This document shows, piece after piece, positions 24,924-33,845 of a DNA stretch of 64,000 bases; position 1 is the stretch's first letter, and every line of letters starts with the position of its first letter. Origin of the DNA: Chloroflexota bacterium (GTDB lineage: Bacteria > Chloroflexota > Anaerolineae > Anaerolineales > Anaerolineaceae). The notes under the pieces were generated by a model that worked only from the letters and a program-made list of their open reading frames with translations, made no database searches and was not told where the DNA came from. Where the stretch lies: positions 1-64,000 of the forward strand of contig JAJXZS010000005.1 of assembly GCA_021779955.1 (NCBI GenBank). Reading direction: 5' to 3'. The position numbers were made by a program, and so were the translations under genes.

Positions 24924-25724
24924 TCATAACATAAAACCTTGCCACGTTCCTGTCAGAGCGAAACGCAGTCCATCCATCAATCCGAGCTGTACCATTGCCG
25001 TCAGCCCGCCCAACAGGAACAGCCAGGCAGCATCCTGCCAGCGATTCAAAGTGTTGTCCTTCTTCAAAGCCAGCGTCCATAACAGGGTGTAGACCATCGT
25101 CAGCAAAAGGATCACGCTGACCGCCGAAAGGATCGCCAGTGGAAAATACGACAGGGGTAAATCCAGCACAACCAGCAGGAGCATTCCTGCTCCGGAAGCA
25201 GCGCAAATCCCGAGCAGCCGGTAGGAGTTGAGCAGCGGCTCTTCCGAGGCATCTGTCCAAAGCACCGAATTCCAGATGGACATCAGCATGGCGCCCAGCG
25301 CGATGCCCATGCCGGCGCCGGAGATCAGGCGTAAAAGGTTGGACGGAGTGTACAATCCGTGCAAGCCATTGATGATGGAAGCCGTTGAGTTGATGCCGTC
25401 GATTGCATAGAATGCCAGAAACGCAAATAACACCCACCGTAAATTCGCCTTGGGGAATCCCCCCCGCCTGGCATGTGAACTCAAGACCGCGATTGTTGCC
25501 AAAGCTCCAAGAAAAAGTCCTGTGCATCTGCTGCACAGGGGCAGCAACTTGCCCTGGATACTAAACGTATGCGATGCGATTTGGTGGCACACACCGTATC
25601 CAATGGCCAGCAGTTTGCCCTGCAGCCCCGCAGGCGCAAGCGCCAGCCACAACCCGGTCATGATGCTGATTAGGAGTAAGATACCGGCGAGTCTCTTGTG
25701 TTCAGGCAAACGGATGGAGATCAT
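24924..25724 (-). CDS. DUF2085 family membrane protein
   Basis: A 266-residue membrane protein with the DUF2085 signature near residue 45-70: CHQIASHTFSIQGKLLPLCS followed by RCTGLFLGA. It has about seven to eight helices. The conserved His/Cys cluster suggests metal or disulfide chemistry at the outer face, but no activity is known. It is on the same strand as the DUF4126 gene with an 18-base gap and is probably co-transcribed. Confidence 0.85.
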   Translation of the reverse strand: MISIRLPEHKRLAGILLLISIMTGLWLALAPAGLQGKLLAIGYGVCHQIASHTFSIQGKLLPLCSRCTGLFLGALATIAVLSSHARRGGFPKANLRWVLFAFLAFYAIDGINSTASIINGLHGLYTPSNLLRLISGAGMGIALGAMLMSIWNSVLWTDASEEPLLNSYRLLGICAASGAGMLLLVVLDLPLSYFPLAILSAVSVILLLTMVYTLLWTLALKKDNTLNRWQDAAWLFLLGGLTAMVQLGLMDGLRFALTGTWQGFML

Positions 25725-25780
25725 GCATGGGATTATACGGAAGAGCCCTGCTCAGGGCAAGCCCGCTTTTCAAGGTAAAC

Positions 25781-25809
25781 TTGACAGAGGCCACCGATTA
25801 TGGTTTACT
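25781..25809 (+). promoter_or_regulatory. Promoter with flanking inverted repeat, for the microgene at 25858
   Basis: TTGACA (25781-25786), 17 bp, TTTACT (25804-25809). GTAAAC (25775-25780) and GTTTAC (25803-25808) form an inverted repeat that abuts the -35 box and covers the -10 box, as an operator would. Confidence 0.55.
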
Positions 25810-25857
25810 AAATGTGTAAATCAATTTCATACCTGCTATCCTAACGAAGAGGAGGCG

Positions 25858-25920
25858 ATGTCTACGATGAATAATAGTTTTGAACAATGCGCTGCGGCAT
25901 CCCTCCTCTCGATGATGTAG
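25858..25920 (+). CDS. Putative 20-residue microprotein or leader peptide with structured RNA
   Basis: ATG 25858 has an excellent Shine-Dalgarno (GAGGAGG, 25850-25856) and encodes MSTMNNSFEQCAAASLLSMM, then TAG. The second half of the frame forms a long hairpin with the bases after the stop: GCGCTGCGGC (25889-25898) with GCCGCAGCGC (25925-25934), extended by TCCC/GGGA. A second hairpin that looks like a terminator follows at 25943-25969. There is a good promoter upstream. It could be a stand-alone microprotein, an sRNA, or a leader controlling pepT 129 bases downstream. No run of a single codon suggests classical attenuation. Nothing recognisable in the peptide. Confidence 0.45.
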   Translation: MSTMNNSFEQCAAASLLSMM

Positions 25921-25942
25921 GGAAGCCGCAGCGCAACAACAC

Positions 25943-25976
25943 AGAAGACCGTCAGAACGACGGTCTTCTGCTTTAA
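25943..25976 (+). terminator. Terminator after the microgene
   Basis: Perfect 11-bp stem AGAAGACCGTC (25943-25953) with GACGGTCTTCT (25959-25969), five-base loop, then GCTTTAAATT. The T run is short. Confidence 0.7.
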
Positions 25977-25988
25977 ATTCCTTTCGAA

Positions 25989-26018
25989 TTGCGCACTGAA
26001 ATCCCTTCGGACTATAAT
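25989..26018 (+). promoter_or_regulatory. Likely pepT promoter
   Basis: TTGCGC (25989-25994), an 18-bp spacer and a consensus TATAAT (26013-26018), 31 bases before the pepT start. This argues that pepT can be transcribed independently of the upstream microgene. Confidence 0.55.
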
Positions 26019-26048
26019 TAGATCACCGCTAATCTATCTGGAGGAAGA

Positions 26049-27272
26049 ATGACCTCAGCTAAAGAACGACTATTGCGCTACGTCAAAATCGATACCCAAT
26101 CCGCGCGCGATACAGACCAGGTACCCAGCACGACGAAGCAATTCGACCTGGCGAAGCTCCTCGTCAAGGAACTCACCGAGCTTGGACTGAAGGACATCAG
26201 CCTGGACGAGCATTGCTATGTTATGGCGACCCTGCCCGCAAACAACTCCGGGAAAGTCCCTGTGGTTGGATTCATTGCCCATATGGACACCAGTCCTGAT
26301 ATGTCAGGAACGAATGTCAATCCGCAGATTATCGAGAAGTACGATGGCGGCGATATCGTGCTCAATGCGGAAAAGAATGTTCATCTCTCGCCAGATATCT
26401 TTCCCGAGTTGAAAAAATACGTGGGACAGGAGCTGATCACGACCGACGGCACCACCCTTCTTGGCGCTGACGACAAAGCAGGCGTCGCTTCCATTATGGC
26501 TGCCATGGAGCATCTCGTCACTCATCCCGAGATCAAGCACGGCACGGTCAAAGTCGGCTTCACGCCCGATGAAGAAGTAGGTCACGGAGCAGATTTCTTC
26601 GACGTCAAGAAATTCGGCGCCGAATTTGCCTACACCATGGACGGCGGTGAACTTGGCGAAGTGGAGTATGAGACTTTCAACGCCGCCGAAGCCCAGATCG
26701 AAGTGTTCGGCAAGAACGTTCATCCGGGCACAGCCAAGGATAAGATGATCAACAGCCTGCTCGTGGCGATGGAATTCAACGCCATGCTGCCTGTGAACGA
26801 GCGTCCGGAGTTCACCGCAGGATATGAAGGTTTCTTCCACCCATTCATCATCGAAGGTGACGTGGAACATACGCGGGTGGTCTACATTGTGCGCGACCAC
26901 AGCCGGGCAAAATTCGAAAACCGCAAGAGCATCATGCTCAAAGCCGCCGATTACCTGAACGCCCGCTACGGCGCAGGCACGGTAAAGGTCGCCCTCAAGG
27001 ACCAATACTACAACATGCGCGAGAAGATCGAACCCTTCCCCTATATCATGGACTACGCCAGGGAAGCGATCATCGAAGCCGGCATCAAACCCATCACCAT
27101 GCCTGTGCGGGGCGGCACCGACGGCTCGCGCCTTTCCTATATGGGATTGCCCTGTCCGAATCTCTTTACGGGCGGCTTCAACTATCACGGCAAATACGAG
27201 TGCATCCCGCCTGCTGCGCTTGAAAAATCCGTCGAGGTCATCGTTCGGATTGTCCAAAAGATCGCGGGTTAA
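26049..27272 (+). CDS. pepT: Peptidase T (tripeptide aminopeptidase, M20B)
   Basis: A 407-residue cytosolic di-zinc peptidase that removes the N-terminal residue of tripeptides. Key parts: FIAHMDTSPDMSG near residue 77 (first His/Asp zinc ligands), LLGADDKAGVASIMAA (bridging Asp), FTPDEEVGHGADFFDV (catalytic Glu), TMDGGELGEVEYE, and the dimer/substrate region PVRGGTDGSRLSYMGLPCPNLFTGG. Length and motifs are normal for PepT. Strong Shine-Dalgarno CTGGAGGAAG. A 9-bp hairpin (27307-27332) lies after the stop. Confidence 0.96.
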   Translation: MTSAKERLLRYVKIDTQSARDTDQVPSTTKQFDLAKLLVKELTELGLKDISLDEHCYVMATLPANNSGKVPVVGFIAHMDTSPDMSGTNVNPQIIEKYDGGDIVLNAEKNVHLSPDIFPELKKYVGQELITTDGTTLLGADDKAGVASIMAAMEHLVTHPEIKHGTVKVGFTPDEEVGHGADFFDVKKFGAEFAYTMDGGELGEVEYETFNAAEAQIEVFGKNVHPGTAKDKMINSLLVAMEFNAMLPVNERPEFTAGYEGFFHPFIIEGDVEHTRVVYIVRDHSRAKFENRKSIMLKAADYLNARYGAGTVKVALKDQYYNMREKIEPFPYIMDYAREAIIEAGIKPITMPVRGGTDGSRLSYMGLPCPNLFTGGFNYHGKYECIPPAALEKSVEVIVRIVQKIAG

Positions 27273-27306
27273 TGACCGGGAATCGGTATTCGAAAACCGT
27301 TCAAAA

Positions 27307-27332
27307 ACAGTCACCCGGGGATTGGTGACTGT
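27307..27332 (+). terminator. Hairpin downstream of pepT
   Basis: ACAGTCACC (27307-27315) pairs perfectly with GGTGACTGT (27324-27332), with an eight-base loop. No T run follows, so it may protect the 3' end rather than terminate. Confidence 0.5.
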
Positions 27333-27369
27333 GGATGAGGACAGACACATTCGCCTGTAGTATCTGTAA

Positions 27370-27537
27370 GGGAGGGTCTGCGCGGAAAAGCACGTCGATC
27401 TGAAAATGGCAAGACCCTCCCGCCAAATCAAACCTCTGCGATGGGAGGATTAGCCCTTACTGAATGAGAGGGGATGGGGCGAGACGGGCTGGTCTCGTGG
27501 TCTGGAAAAACGAGAGGTACACCGTATAGACCAGCCC
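27370..27537. repeat. Two matched inverted repeats with 10-bp stems and 32-nt loops
   Basis: Element 1: GGGAGGGTCT (27370-27379) with AGACCCTCCC (27412-27421). Element 2: GGGCTGGTCT (27486-27495) with AGACCAGCCC (27528-27537). Each stem is perfect, each loop is exactly 32 bases, each closes with GGTCT/AGACC, and both loops contain GGAAAA about eight bases in. They lie between the convergent pepT and EamA genes. The function is unknown. Confidence 0.65.
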
Positions 27538-27561
27538 TTACATGGTCTGGTTGGCTATTTC

Positions 27562-28440
27562 TTAAACCGCCGCTTCTTCCAACCTGACAATCTTCCTCTT
27601 CACATACACTTCATTGATCACCAGTGACAGGCCGATGATCGTGCCGCCGATTGCCAGTGAAACCACATTAGCCTGCTCGCCAAACACCACAAGCGAGACC
27701 AGGATTGCCAGCGGGATCTTCAAATCGTTGAAAATCGCCAGCGCGCCGGCATCGACTTTGCGCGCGCCTAAATTCCAAAGGAAGAAACAAATTCCCGAAG
27801 CAAACGCACCCAGGTAAATCAGCGTCAGCCAGTGCGTTGCAGTCAGATGCAGGGAGGCGAACGGAGTGAAAATCGCGCTCACTACGCCCGTTCCTGCGAA
27901 TGCGCCCAGGTACAGGATGCCAAACACATCCCTGTCCTTGAGTTCCTTTTCGCCCGCCATGATACGCCTGTAATAGACCTGTCCGAAGGCGAATCCCAGG
28001 TTCGAGACCTGCACCAGCAGAAAGCCCAGCCAGAGTTCGCTTGAGACGGTCTGCCCGCGTTCGATCACGTATGTCCCGATCACGGCCAGCACCGATGTCA
28101 GCAGGAAGGCAGGGTTGAACTTCTTTCGCAGCGCGTCATTGATGAGTGTGACGTAAATGGGAGTGAAGATGGTGAAAAGGGCAACTTCGTACGCCTCCAA
28201 ATACTGGAAGGAAGCCGTGTAAGCAATGTACATGATGCCGAATTGGAGGAATCCCGTCAAAGCGAGAGGGAGCAGGTGTTTGGGTGCAATTTTCCTGAAC
28301 CTGATAAATGGCAGAAACACGGCAAGCGAAAACGCCATGCGTGCAAAAGAGACAAAATTGGTATCGATGCCCGCCAGGTTGCCCTTGATCAGGCTAAAGG
28401 AAAACGCCCACGCTATCGATACCGCTAACAGATACAGCAT
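27562..28440 (-). CDS. EamA/DMT-family transporter
   Basis: A 292-residue protein with ten predicted membrane helices in two five-helix repeats, as in drug/metabolite transporters: SIAWAFSFSLIKGNL at the N-terminus and NLGARKVDAGALAIFNDLKIPLAILVSLVVFGE in the second repeat. It probably exports or exchanges a small metabolite; the substrate is unknown. It is convergent with pepT and has its own upstream region at 28441-28500. No partner genes are evident. Confidence 0.88.
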   Translation of the reverse strand: MLYLLAVSIAWAFSFSLIKGNLAGIDTNFVSFARMAFSLAVFLPFIRFRKIAPKHLLPLALTGFLQFGIMYIAYTASFQYLEAYEVALFTIFTPIYVTLINDALRKKFNPAFLLTSVLAVIGTYVIERGQTVSSELWLGFLLVQVSNLGFAFGQVYYRRIMAGEKELKDRDVFGILYLGAFAGTGVVSAIFTPFASLHLTATHWLTLIYLGAFASGICFFLWNLGARKVDAGALAIFNDLKIPLAILVSLVVFGEQANVVSLAIGGTIIGLSLVINEVYVKRKIVRLEEAAV

Positions 28441-28624
28441 ACTTCTCTCGTTATTCGGGATTGTCTGATGATAACACGCGTTGATATCGACTGGACATGT
28501 AGAAAATCACCCGTGCTCCCGCCGATTTTCCCGGATTGCTCCCACGAAACGAAAGCATTTTTCAGGGGTTAGGATTAATATCAATGATGCTTGATCAATA
28601 AATATCCTTTTGCGGGAGCAACTC

Positions 28625-29857
28625 ATGGCAGAGCTTGATTTCAAGGTATACAGGTACCGTTGGGTCGTATTGGCTGTTTTCATGTTTGTCAACCTCACCA
28701 TCCAGGGGTTGTGGATCGCCTACGCGCCCATCATGGAGCCGGCTGCGAACTTCTACGGCGTCAGCGATCTGCAAATCGGCCTCCTCTCGATGGTGTTCAT
28801 GATCGCGTTCCTTCCGCTTTCCATCCCGGTTTCGTGGCTGATCGATACTTACGGGTTCAAGCTGGCGGTTGGCATTGGCGTGGTCTTGATGTCGATTTTC
28901 GGCATCCTGCGCGGGCTCGCAGGCGCGAATTACACCCTGGTGCTGATCAGCACCATTGGTATCGCAGTTGCCCAACCTTTTCTCTTGAACACCTGGATGA
29001 AGGTGCCTGCAAACTGGTTTGCCATCAAGGAACGGGCCACAGCTGTAGGCCTGGTGACGCTTGCCAACCTGGTCGGCATGGGCCTGGGAATGGTTTTATC
29101 CCCCATCCTCATCGAGACGATGTCCATTCCCCATATTCAATTACTCTATGGTGTGGTCGCAGCTTTTTCGGCATCGCTCTTTCTCCTCTTCGCCAGGGAA
29201 AACCCGCCAACGCCGCCATGTCCTGCCGGCATGGAGGCTCGAGCGCTCATGCTGGACGGCCTCAAGCAGGCGCTGAAGGTGAAGGAATTCTGGTACTGGC
29301 TGCTGATCACCTTTATCGGACTGGGCTTATTTAACGGCATTACCACCTGGATCGAAGGTATCGTTCGACCGCGCGGCTTCACTCCGACGGATGCCGGCAC
29401 CCTGGGCGCTGCTTTACTTGGCGGCGGGATTTTAGGGGCTGTGATTCTTCCCGCTCTATCTGATAAATACCAGAAACGCCAGCTATTCCTTTATGTGGGG
29501 GTGAGCCTGGCAATCCCGGGTTTGATTGGCATTGCCTATGCACAATCGCTATGGCTGCTGCTCCTCTCGGGCTTCTGGATGGGCTTCTTCCTGGTCAGCG
29601 CCAATCCCATCGGCATGCAGTATTCAGCGGAGAAGACTTATCCCACTCCCGAAGGCACCCTGAATGGGCTGATCCAACTCTTCGGACAGGCATCGGTGGT
29701 ATTCGTCTATATCATGGAAGCGTTTCGCGCCCCGGACGGCTCTTATACCAATGCTTTGCTCTTCGGAGCCGCAATGTTGCTTGTCTGTTTGATGTTGGTC
29801 ATAGGTATGAAGGACGTACCCGAGGTCGAACTGAAAAGCGAACCGGAGTCTGCCTGA
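28625..29857 (+). CDS. Major facilitator superfamily transporter
   Basis: A 410-residue protein with twelve hydrophobic helices. The loop after helix 2 reads DTYGFKLAVGIG rather than the full MFS motif. ERATAVGLVTLANLVGMGLGM (helix 5) and PALSDKYQKRQ in the central loop fit the MFS fold. ATG 28625 has GGGAG six bases upstream; an alternative TTG at 28610 lies upstream of that site. The substrate is unknown. It ends in a bidirectional terminator shared with the histidine kinase gene on the other strand. Confidence 0.88.
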   Translation: MAELDFKVYRYRWVVLAVFMFVNLTIQGLWIAYAPIMEPAANFYGVSDLQIGLLSMVFMIAFLPLSIPVSWLIDTYGFKLAVGIGVVLMSIFGILRGLAGANYTLVLISTIGIAVAQPFLLNTWMKVPANWFAIKERATAVGLVTLANLVGMGLGMVLSPILIETMSIPHIQLLYGVVAAFSASLFLLFARENPPTPPCPAGMEARALMLDGLKQALKVKEFWYWLLITFIGLGLFNGITTWIEGIVRPRGFTPTDAGTLGAALLGGGILGAVILPALSDKYQKRQLFLYVGVSLAIPGLIGIAYAQSLWLLLLSGFWMGFFLVSANPIGMQYSAEKTYPTPEGTLNGLIQLFGQASVVFVYIMEAFRAPDGSYTNALLFGAAMLLVCLMLVIGMKDVPEVELKSEPESA

Positions 29858-29872
29858 CTCGGGTTCGCTTTT
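29834..29872. terminator. Bidirectional terminator between the MFS and sensor-kinase genes
   Basis: AAAAGCGAACC (29834-29844) pairs with GGTTCGCTTTT (29862-29872), with an inner GAGTC/GACTC helix. The A and T runs at each end make it usable from both sides. Its left arm lies within the last codons of the MFS gene. Confidence 0.8.
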
Positions 29873-29874
29873 GA

Positions 29875-31269
29875 TTATTCCGATTCCGTTTCTTTCGGCA
29901 ATTGAATGGTGATCTTCAATCCGCCTTCAGGGCAGCGACTTGCGCTGATCTTGCCTCCCTGCGCTTCGATCAGCTGCTTGGCGATCGTCAGCCCCAAGCC
30001 CGCTCCGCCCGTTGCCCGCGCGCGGCTTTTTTCGCTCCGCCAGAAGCGGGTAAACACCCATTCCAATTGATCTTCAGGCACTCCGGGTCCGTTGTCAGAG
30101 ATCGACAGTTCGACGCTGCCGTCCACCGTGCCCAGGTCTAACTTGATCCATCCCTTGCCTGGAATGTAGCGCAGCGAATTGGCAATGATATTCCCGATAA
30201 CCTGTTCTGTTCGCTGAGGGTCGGCGACTACATTTGGCAGCGAGTCTGGCGCATTCATCGTTATGGTCACATCCTGGCTCGCTGCTTGAGCTTCGAATAC
30301 ATTGACCACGCGCTGCGCGAGGTCCTTGAGGTTGACCGACTTGGTCTCGTAATGCAATTGGTGAGATTCTGCAAGTGTGAGCAGCCGCAAGTCCTCGACC
30401 AGGCGCTCCAGCAAATAGGTTTCCTCGAGCGCAGGCGCGATACTGGCTTCGTTGGCCGGATAAACCCCGTCGACGATGCCCTCCAGGCGCCCGCGTAAAA
30501 CAGAGAGTGGCGTTCTGAGCTCGTGAGCGATATCTGCGGTCATGTTCTTGCGCTCGCGGTCATTCTGTTCAAGAGCCTCGGTCATGGAATTGAAGTGCTC
30601 GCCAAGCATTGCCAGGTCGTCGGTGCGTTTGCTGGGCGGAATGCGCGCTGTAAAGTCGCCCTTACCGACTTTCTCGGCTGCGTCGATCACATCTGCCAGC
30701 GGATCGACCACTTTGCGCATCAAGAAGACTGCAAAAATCAGTGTGAGAATACCCAGAAACAGCGAAACGATGATAATCGGGTTCATCACCGAAAAAGTCT
30801 GCACAATGGGGTGGAAGGGATCCTGCCTGTCTTGAATCAAGTAGCCGATCACCATTTCGTTGACACTGAGCTGTACGATGTTTTGCCCGGGCGACACCTC
30901 GTACATCTGCCCGATGAGAGGGCTGTTCGGGTTTCCATGATCGATGATCACATCTCCCTGGGCATCCAGCAGCACCGAACGATGCCAATCGATGCTTGCC
31001 AGGGGGCCGCCTGGAACATTGGACTGGCTTAACAGGGAATTGATACCTGTCCAGTCTCCCTTACCAATATAGAAAGCCTCCAGCAGCGAAGCATTCGGCG
31101 CTCTAAAGAGCAGGTTCTCCTGATTTCGCTGAATAATCGTATAGATTGTGACGCCGGTAATCGAAACGATCAGAAGGCTGACGACGGCAATAAACGCTCT
31201 CAGCAGAGAAAGGATCAGCCTTTTGCGAATTTGCTTAACAGAAGACGTTTCTTTTCTTTTCAGATTCAT
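29875..31269 (-). CDS. Sensor histidine kinase with HAMP domain
   Basis: A 464-residue kinase. Helices at about 18-45 and 162-184 flank an external sensor of about 115 residues. A HAMP linker follows (MRKVVDPLADVIDAAEKVGKGDFTARI). The phospho-acceptor is H249 in ADIAHELRTPLSVLRG. The ATP lid carries SDNGPGVPEDQLEWVFTRFWR and GGAGLGLTIAK. It overlaps the response regulator by ATGA and is the last gene of the six-gene MacAB-like operon, so it probably senses the condition (such as cell-envelope stress or a toxic compound) that the exporter relieves. That is inference. Confidence 0.95.
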   Translation of the reverse strand: MNLKRKETSSVKQIRKRLILSLLRAFIAVVSLLIVSITGVTIYTIIQRNQENLLFRAPNASLLEAFYIGKGDWTGINSLLSQSNVPGGPLASIDWHRSVLLDAQGDVIIDHGNPNSPLIGQMYEVSPGQNIVQLSVNEMVIGYLIQDRQDPFHPIVQTFSVMNPIIIVSLFLGILTLIFAVFLMRKVVDPLADVIDAAEKVGKGDFTARIPPSKRTDDLAMLGEHFNSMTEALEQNDRERKNMTADIAHELRTPLSVLRGRLEGIVDGVYPANEASIAPALEETYLLERLVEDLRLLTLAESHQLHYETKSVNLKDLAQRVVNVFEAQAASQDVTITMNAPDSLPNVVADPQRTEQVIGNIIANSLRYIPGKGWIKLDLGTVDGSVELSISDNGPGVPEDQLEWVFTRFWRSEKSRARATGGAGLGLTIAKQLIEAQGGKISASRCPEGGLKITIQLPKETESE

Positions 31270-31946
31270 GAGGTAACAAACTTATATCCAACACCGTGCA
31301 CGGTGATGATGTACTTGGGTTCACTTTCGGCAGGTTCGATTTTCTTGCGCAGATTGCGGATGTGCGAATCGACGGCACGTTCGTAACTTTCGAACGCCAC
31401 ACCTCTTACGGCGATCAGCAGCTGCGAGCGGGTGAAGATGCGGCCTGGTTGGTTGGCCAGGGCTGCGAGCAGCTCGAATTCGGTCGGAGTGAGCGACTTT
31501 TCGCCTTCGGGCGTAATTGCCACATAACGATTGCGGTCGAGCGTGATATCGCCAGCTCTCAAAACTTCAGCCGGGGTTCCTCCATTGGCACGCCGAAGTA
31601 CAGCCCGAACGCGGCCAACCAACTCGCGCGGGCTGAAGGGTTTGGTGATGTAGTCGTCCGCGCCAAGCTCGAGGCCGATCAACTTGTCGGCTTCTTCCAC
31701 CCGGGCGGTCAGCATGATGATGGGCACGTTGCTTTCGCGTCGAATCTCGCGGCAGACATCCAATCCGTCCATCCCCGGCATCATCAGGTCGAGTACGATC
31801 AGGTCGGGATGTTCCCTGTGGAACAAAGAGATTGCGGATCTTCCGTCATTGGCTGAGATGACGTCGAAGAAAGCAGCTTTCAGGTAATCTTCACAAATTT
31901 CGACGATCTTTCTTTCATCGTCGACGAGCAGGATTTTCTTTGCCAT
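31266..31946 (-). CDS. OmpR-family response regulator
   Basis: A 226-residue protein. The receiver has DDE at 9-11, phospho-acceptor D53 in VLDLMMPGMDG, and the Lys in YITKPFSPREL. The C-terminal winged helix has LTPTEFELLAALANQPGRIFTR and ITVHGVGYKFV. It is fifth in the exporter operon, just before its kinase. Direct repeats of GTGTA and CTTAG spaced 11 bp apart in front of the operon (36111-36169) are a good match to how OmpR-type regulators bind, so autoregulation is likely. Confidence 0.95.
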   Translation of the reverse strand: MAKKILLVDDERKIVEICEDYLKAAFFDVISANDGRSAISLFHREHPDLIVLDLMMPGMDGLDVCREIRRESNVPIIMLTARVEEADKLIGLELGADDYITKPFSPRELVGRVRAVLRRANGGTPAEVLRAGDITLDRNRYVAITPEGEKSLTPTEFELLAALANQPGRIFTRSQLLIAVRGVAFESYERAVDSHIRNLRKKIEPAESEPKYIITVHGVGYKFVTS

Positions 31947-32029
31947 TTTATATCCATTTTGGAGCTGGTCCTGATTCGGACCAGGGCGGTCGACTCTAAA
32001 TCGGATAAAGTTGACCGCCCTGCATTAGA

Positions 32030-32623
32030 TTATACCGCCGCTTGCGGTTTTGGCGCCCTCATGCTGAGGATGCTGAAGACCACCACACCCACGGCGAGAA
32101 GGAGAATTGCGATATTCGAGATCAGATTAAACGCGGTGAAGAACGGCCGGAACAGTGCCGGCACGGTCAGCCCAAAGGCCAGGGCAGCCAGAATGACTGC
32201 CAGGATTGCTCCCCAGCGTTTCTTAAGCCATATTCCGGCAATCGCCAACAGTCCGATGACGATTACGGTAATGCGGTATGCGCCTGTCAGGATGGAGAAC
32301 ACGCGGGTCAACCCTGAATTCGCGTTGAACGAGCGTCCGCCCTGCGTCAGGTGGTTGGGATTGAAATTGCCGTTGCCCTGCTGGAAGTAGCCGCCATTGC
32401 CTGATCCTTGCGAAGGCAGGTTGTTCGGATTAAACCCTTGCACGATGCGTCCGTTTCCGCCGGCAAAGCCGTTCCTCCCCGCCAGGCGATTGAGCCCGAC
32501 CAGCGGAAAAACAGCGTATACGATGATCAGCAGCAGGAGCAATCCTGCTGCCAGGATCGTGATCACCGAGCGGCCTTTGAAGAGGCCTGGTTTCTTGGTT
32601 GGTTCAACGGTTGTTTCATTCAT
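32030..32623 (-). CDS. Membrane protein with Gly/Asn-rich external loop
   Basis: A 197-residue protein. A first hydrophobic helix (about 20-42) is followed by an external loop of about 65 residues rich in Gly, Asn and Gln (GNGGYFQQGNGNFNPN), then three helices and a short basic end. It overlaps the FtsX-type permease by eight bases, so it is part of the exporter operon. No known family; it could be an accessory or sensing component. Confidence 0.7.
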   Translation of the reverse strand: MNETTVEPTKKPGLFKGRSVITILAAGLLLLLIIVYAVFPLVGLNRLAGRNGFAGGNGRIVQGFNPNNLPSQGSGNGGYFQQGNGNFNPNHLTQGGRSFNANSGLTRVFSILTGAYRITVIVIGLLAIAGIWLKKRWGAILAVILAALAFGLTVPALFRPFFTAFNLISNIAILLLAVGVVVFSILSMRAPKPQAAV

Positions 32624-33845
32624 ATCTGAGTGCCTCGATTGGTGAAAGTTTTGATGCCTGATACGCCGGATAGATTCCGAAGAACAGGCCGATCAGTGCT
32701 GCTGAACCGAAGGACAGTGCGATTGTCCCTGCAGTGATGGAGGCATGGATCAGGCCGGAGAGGGAAACGAGTAGCGAAATAGCCACTCCCAGCAGAATAC
32801 CCACCACTCCTCCCAAAATGGCCAGGGTCATTGTCTCGATCAGGAACTGGAACAGGATGGCCCTGCGCGGTGCTCCAACTGCCTTGCGCAACCCGATTTC
32901 TCGTGTGCGTTCAGTTACCGATACGAGCGAGATATTCATAATCCCGATGCCGCCAACGATCAGCGATATTGCGGCGATGGCGCCCAGGAACAGAGTCAGA
33001 GTGCTTGTGATGGACGACAAAGTGGAAAGAGCTTGTGCCTGGCTCGAAACGGTGAAAGGCAGAGTGTCGGTCAACCCCAGTCCGTGGGTTCCCCGCAGGA
33101 TGATGTCGACTTGCGAAATCACTGAATTAACGTCGTTCGCTGTTGCGGCTGAAAGAGCGATGCTCGAGAGTGTGCGCTGCCCATTCAGCATCGCCCGCGA
33201 ACCAAATAGATACGTGTAGCCTGTTTCGATGGGGATGAGGATCGAGTTGTCGCCCGAGCCGAACGAAGCCGATCCGCTGGTGGTGAGCACGCCCACCACT
33301 TCGTAATCGCTGTTGTTGATGGTCACGCTGCGACCTACCGGATTCAGTCCGCTAAAAAGCTCAGATGCCACAGTCGAGCCGATGACGATGACCTTCGAAC
33401 GGAGATCGTTATCAGATGCCAGCAGAGGTCTGCCGCTTGAAACCGTATAGGCATGAACGGTGAAGTAATCTTCATTTGTGCCCGTTATCTGGTAGCTCGA
33501 CGTATTGTCCTGGTAGGTGACTTGCTCAGGTGAACTATAAATAGGGGCAATCGCCAAAACATTCGTCGCGTTCTGCAGTATGGCTGTATAGTCGTCATAA
33601 AACAGTGTCGATGTCGTCCCGCCTACGACACCAGGTGTGAAGGAACGCGAACCGGCGATCGTAATCAAATTCGAGCCGAGGCTTTCCACACGGCTGGTCA
33701 CACCCGCAGTCACGCCCTGCCCGATCGAGAGAAGCGCAACTACCGCTGCAACACCGATAACGATCCCCAGCAAGGTCAAAAATGACCTCAACAAGTTCGA
33801 CGTAAGTGAACGAAATGCCACGCGGATATTATTGAGCAGGTTCAT
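32616..33845 (-). CDS. MacB/FtsX-type ABC permease
   Basis: A 409-residue permease with the MacB topology: one N-terminal helix (NLLRSFLTLLGIVIGVAAVVALLSIG), a large extracytoplasmic domain (about 45-275), and three C-terminal helices including TREIGLRKAVGAPRRAILFQFLIE. Such permeases transmit ATPase motion to the outside rather than forming a channel. It overlaps the ATPase gene by 17 bases. With the adaptor and ATPase it forms a MacAB-like system; in a cell without a typical outer membrane the adaptor may act at the cell surface (inference). Confidence 0.92.
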   Translation of the reverse strand: MNLLNNIRVAFRSLTSNLLRSFLTLLGIVIGVAAVVALLSIGQGVTAGVTSRVESLGSNLITIAGSRSFTPGVVGGTTSTLFYDDYTAILQNATNVLAIAPIYSSPEQVTYQDNTSSYQITGTNEDYFTVHAYTVSSGRPLLASDNDLRSKVIVIGSTVASELFSGLNPVGRSVTINNSDYEVVGVLTTSGSASFGSGDNSILIPIETGYTYLFGSRAMLNGQRTLSSIALSAATANDVNSVISQVDIILRGTHGLGLTDTLPFTVSSQAQALSTLSSITSTLTLFLGAIAAISLIVGGIGIMNISLVSVTERTREIGLRKAVGAPRRAILFQFLIETMTLAILGGVVGILLGVAISLLVSLSGLIHASITAGTIALSFGSAALIGLFFGIYPAYQASKLSPIEALRYE

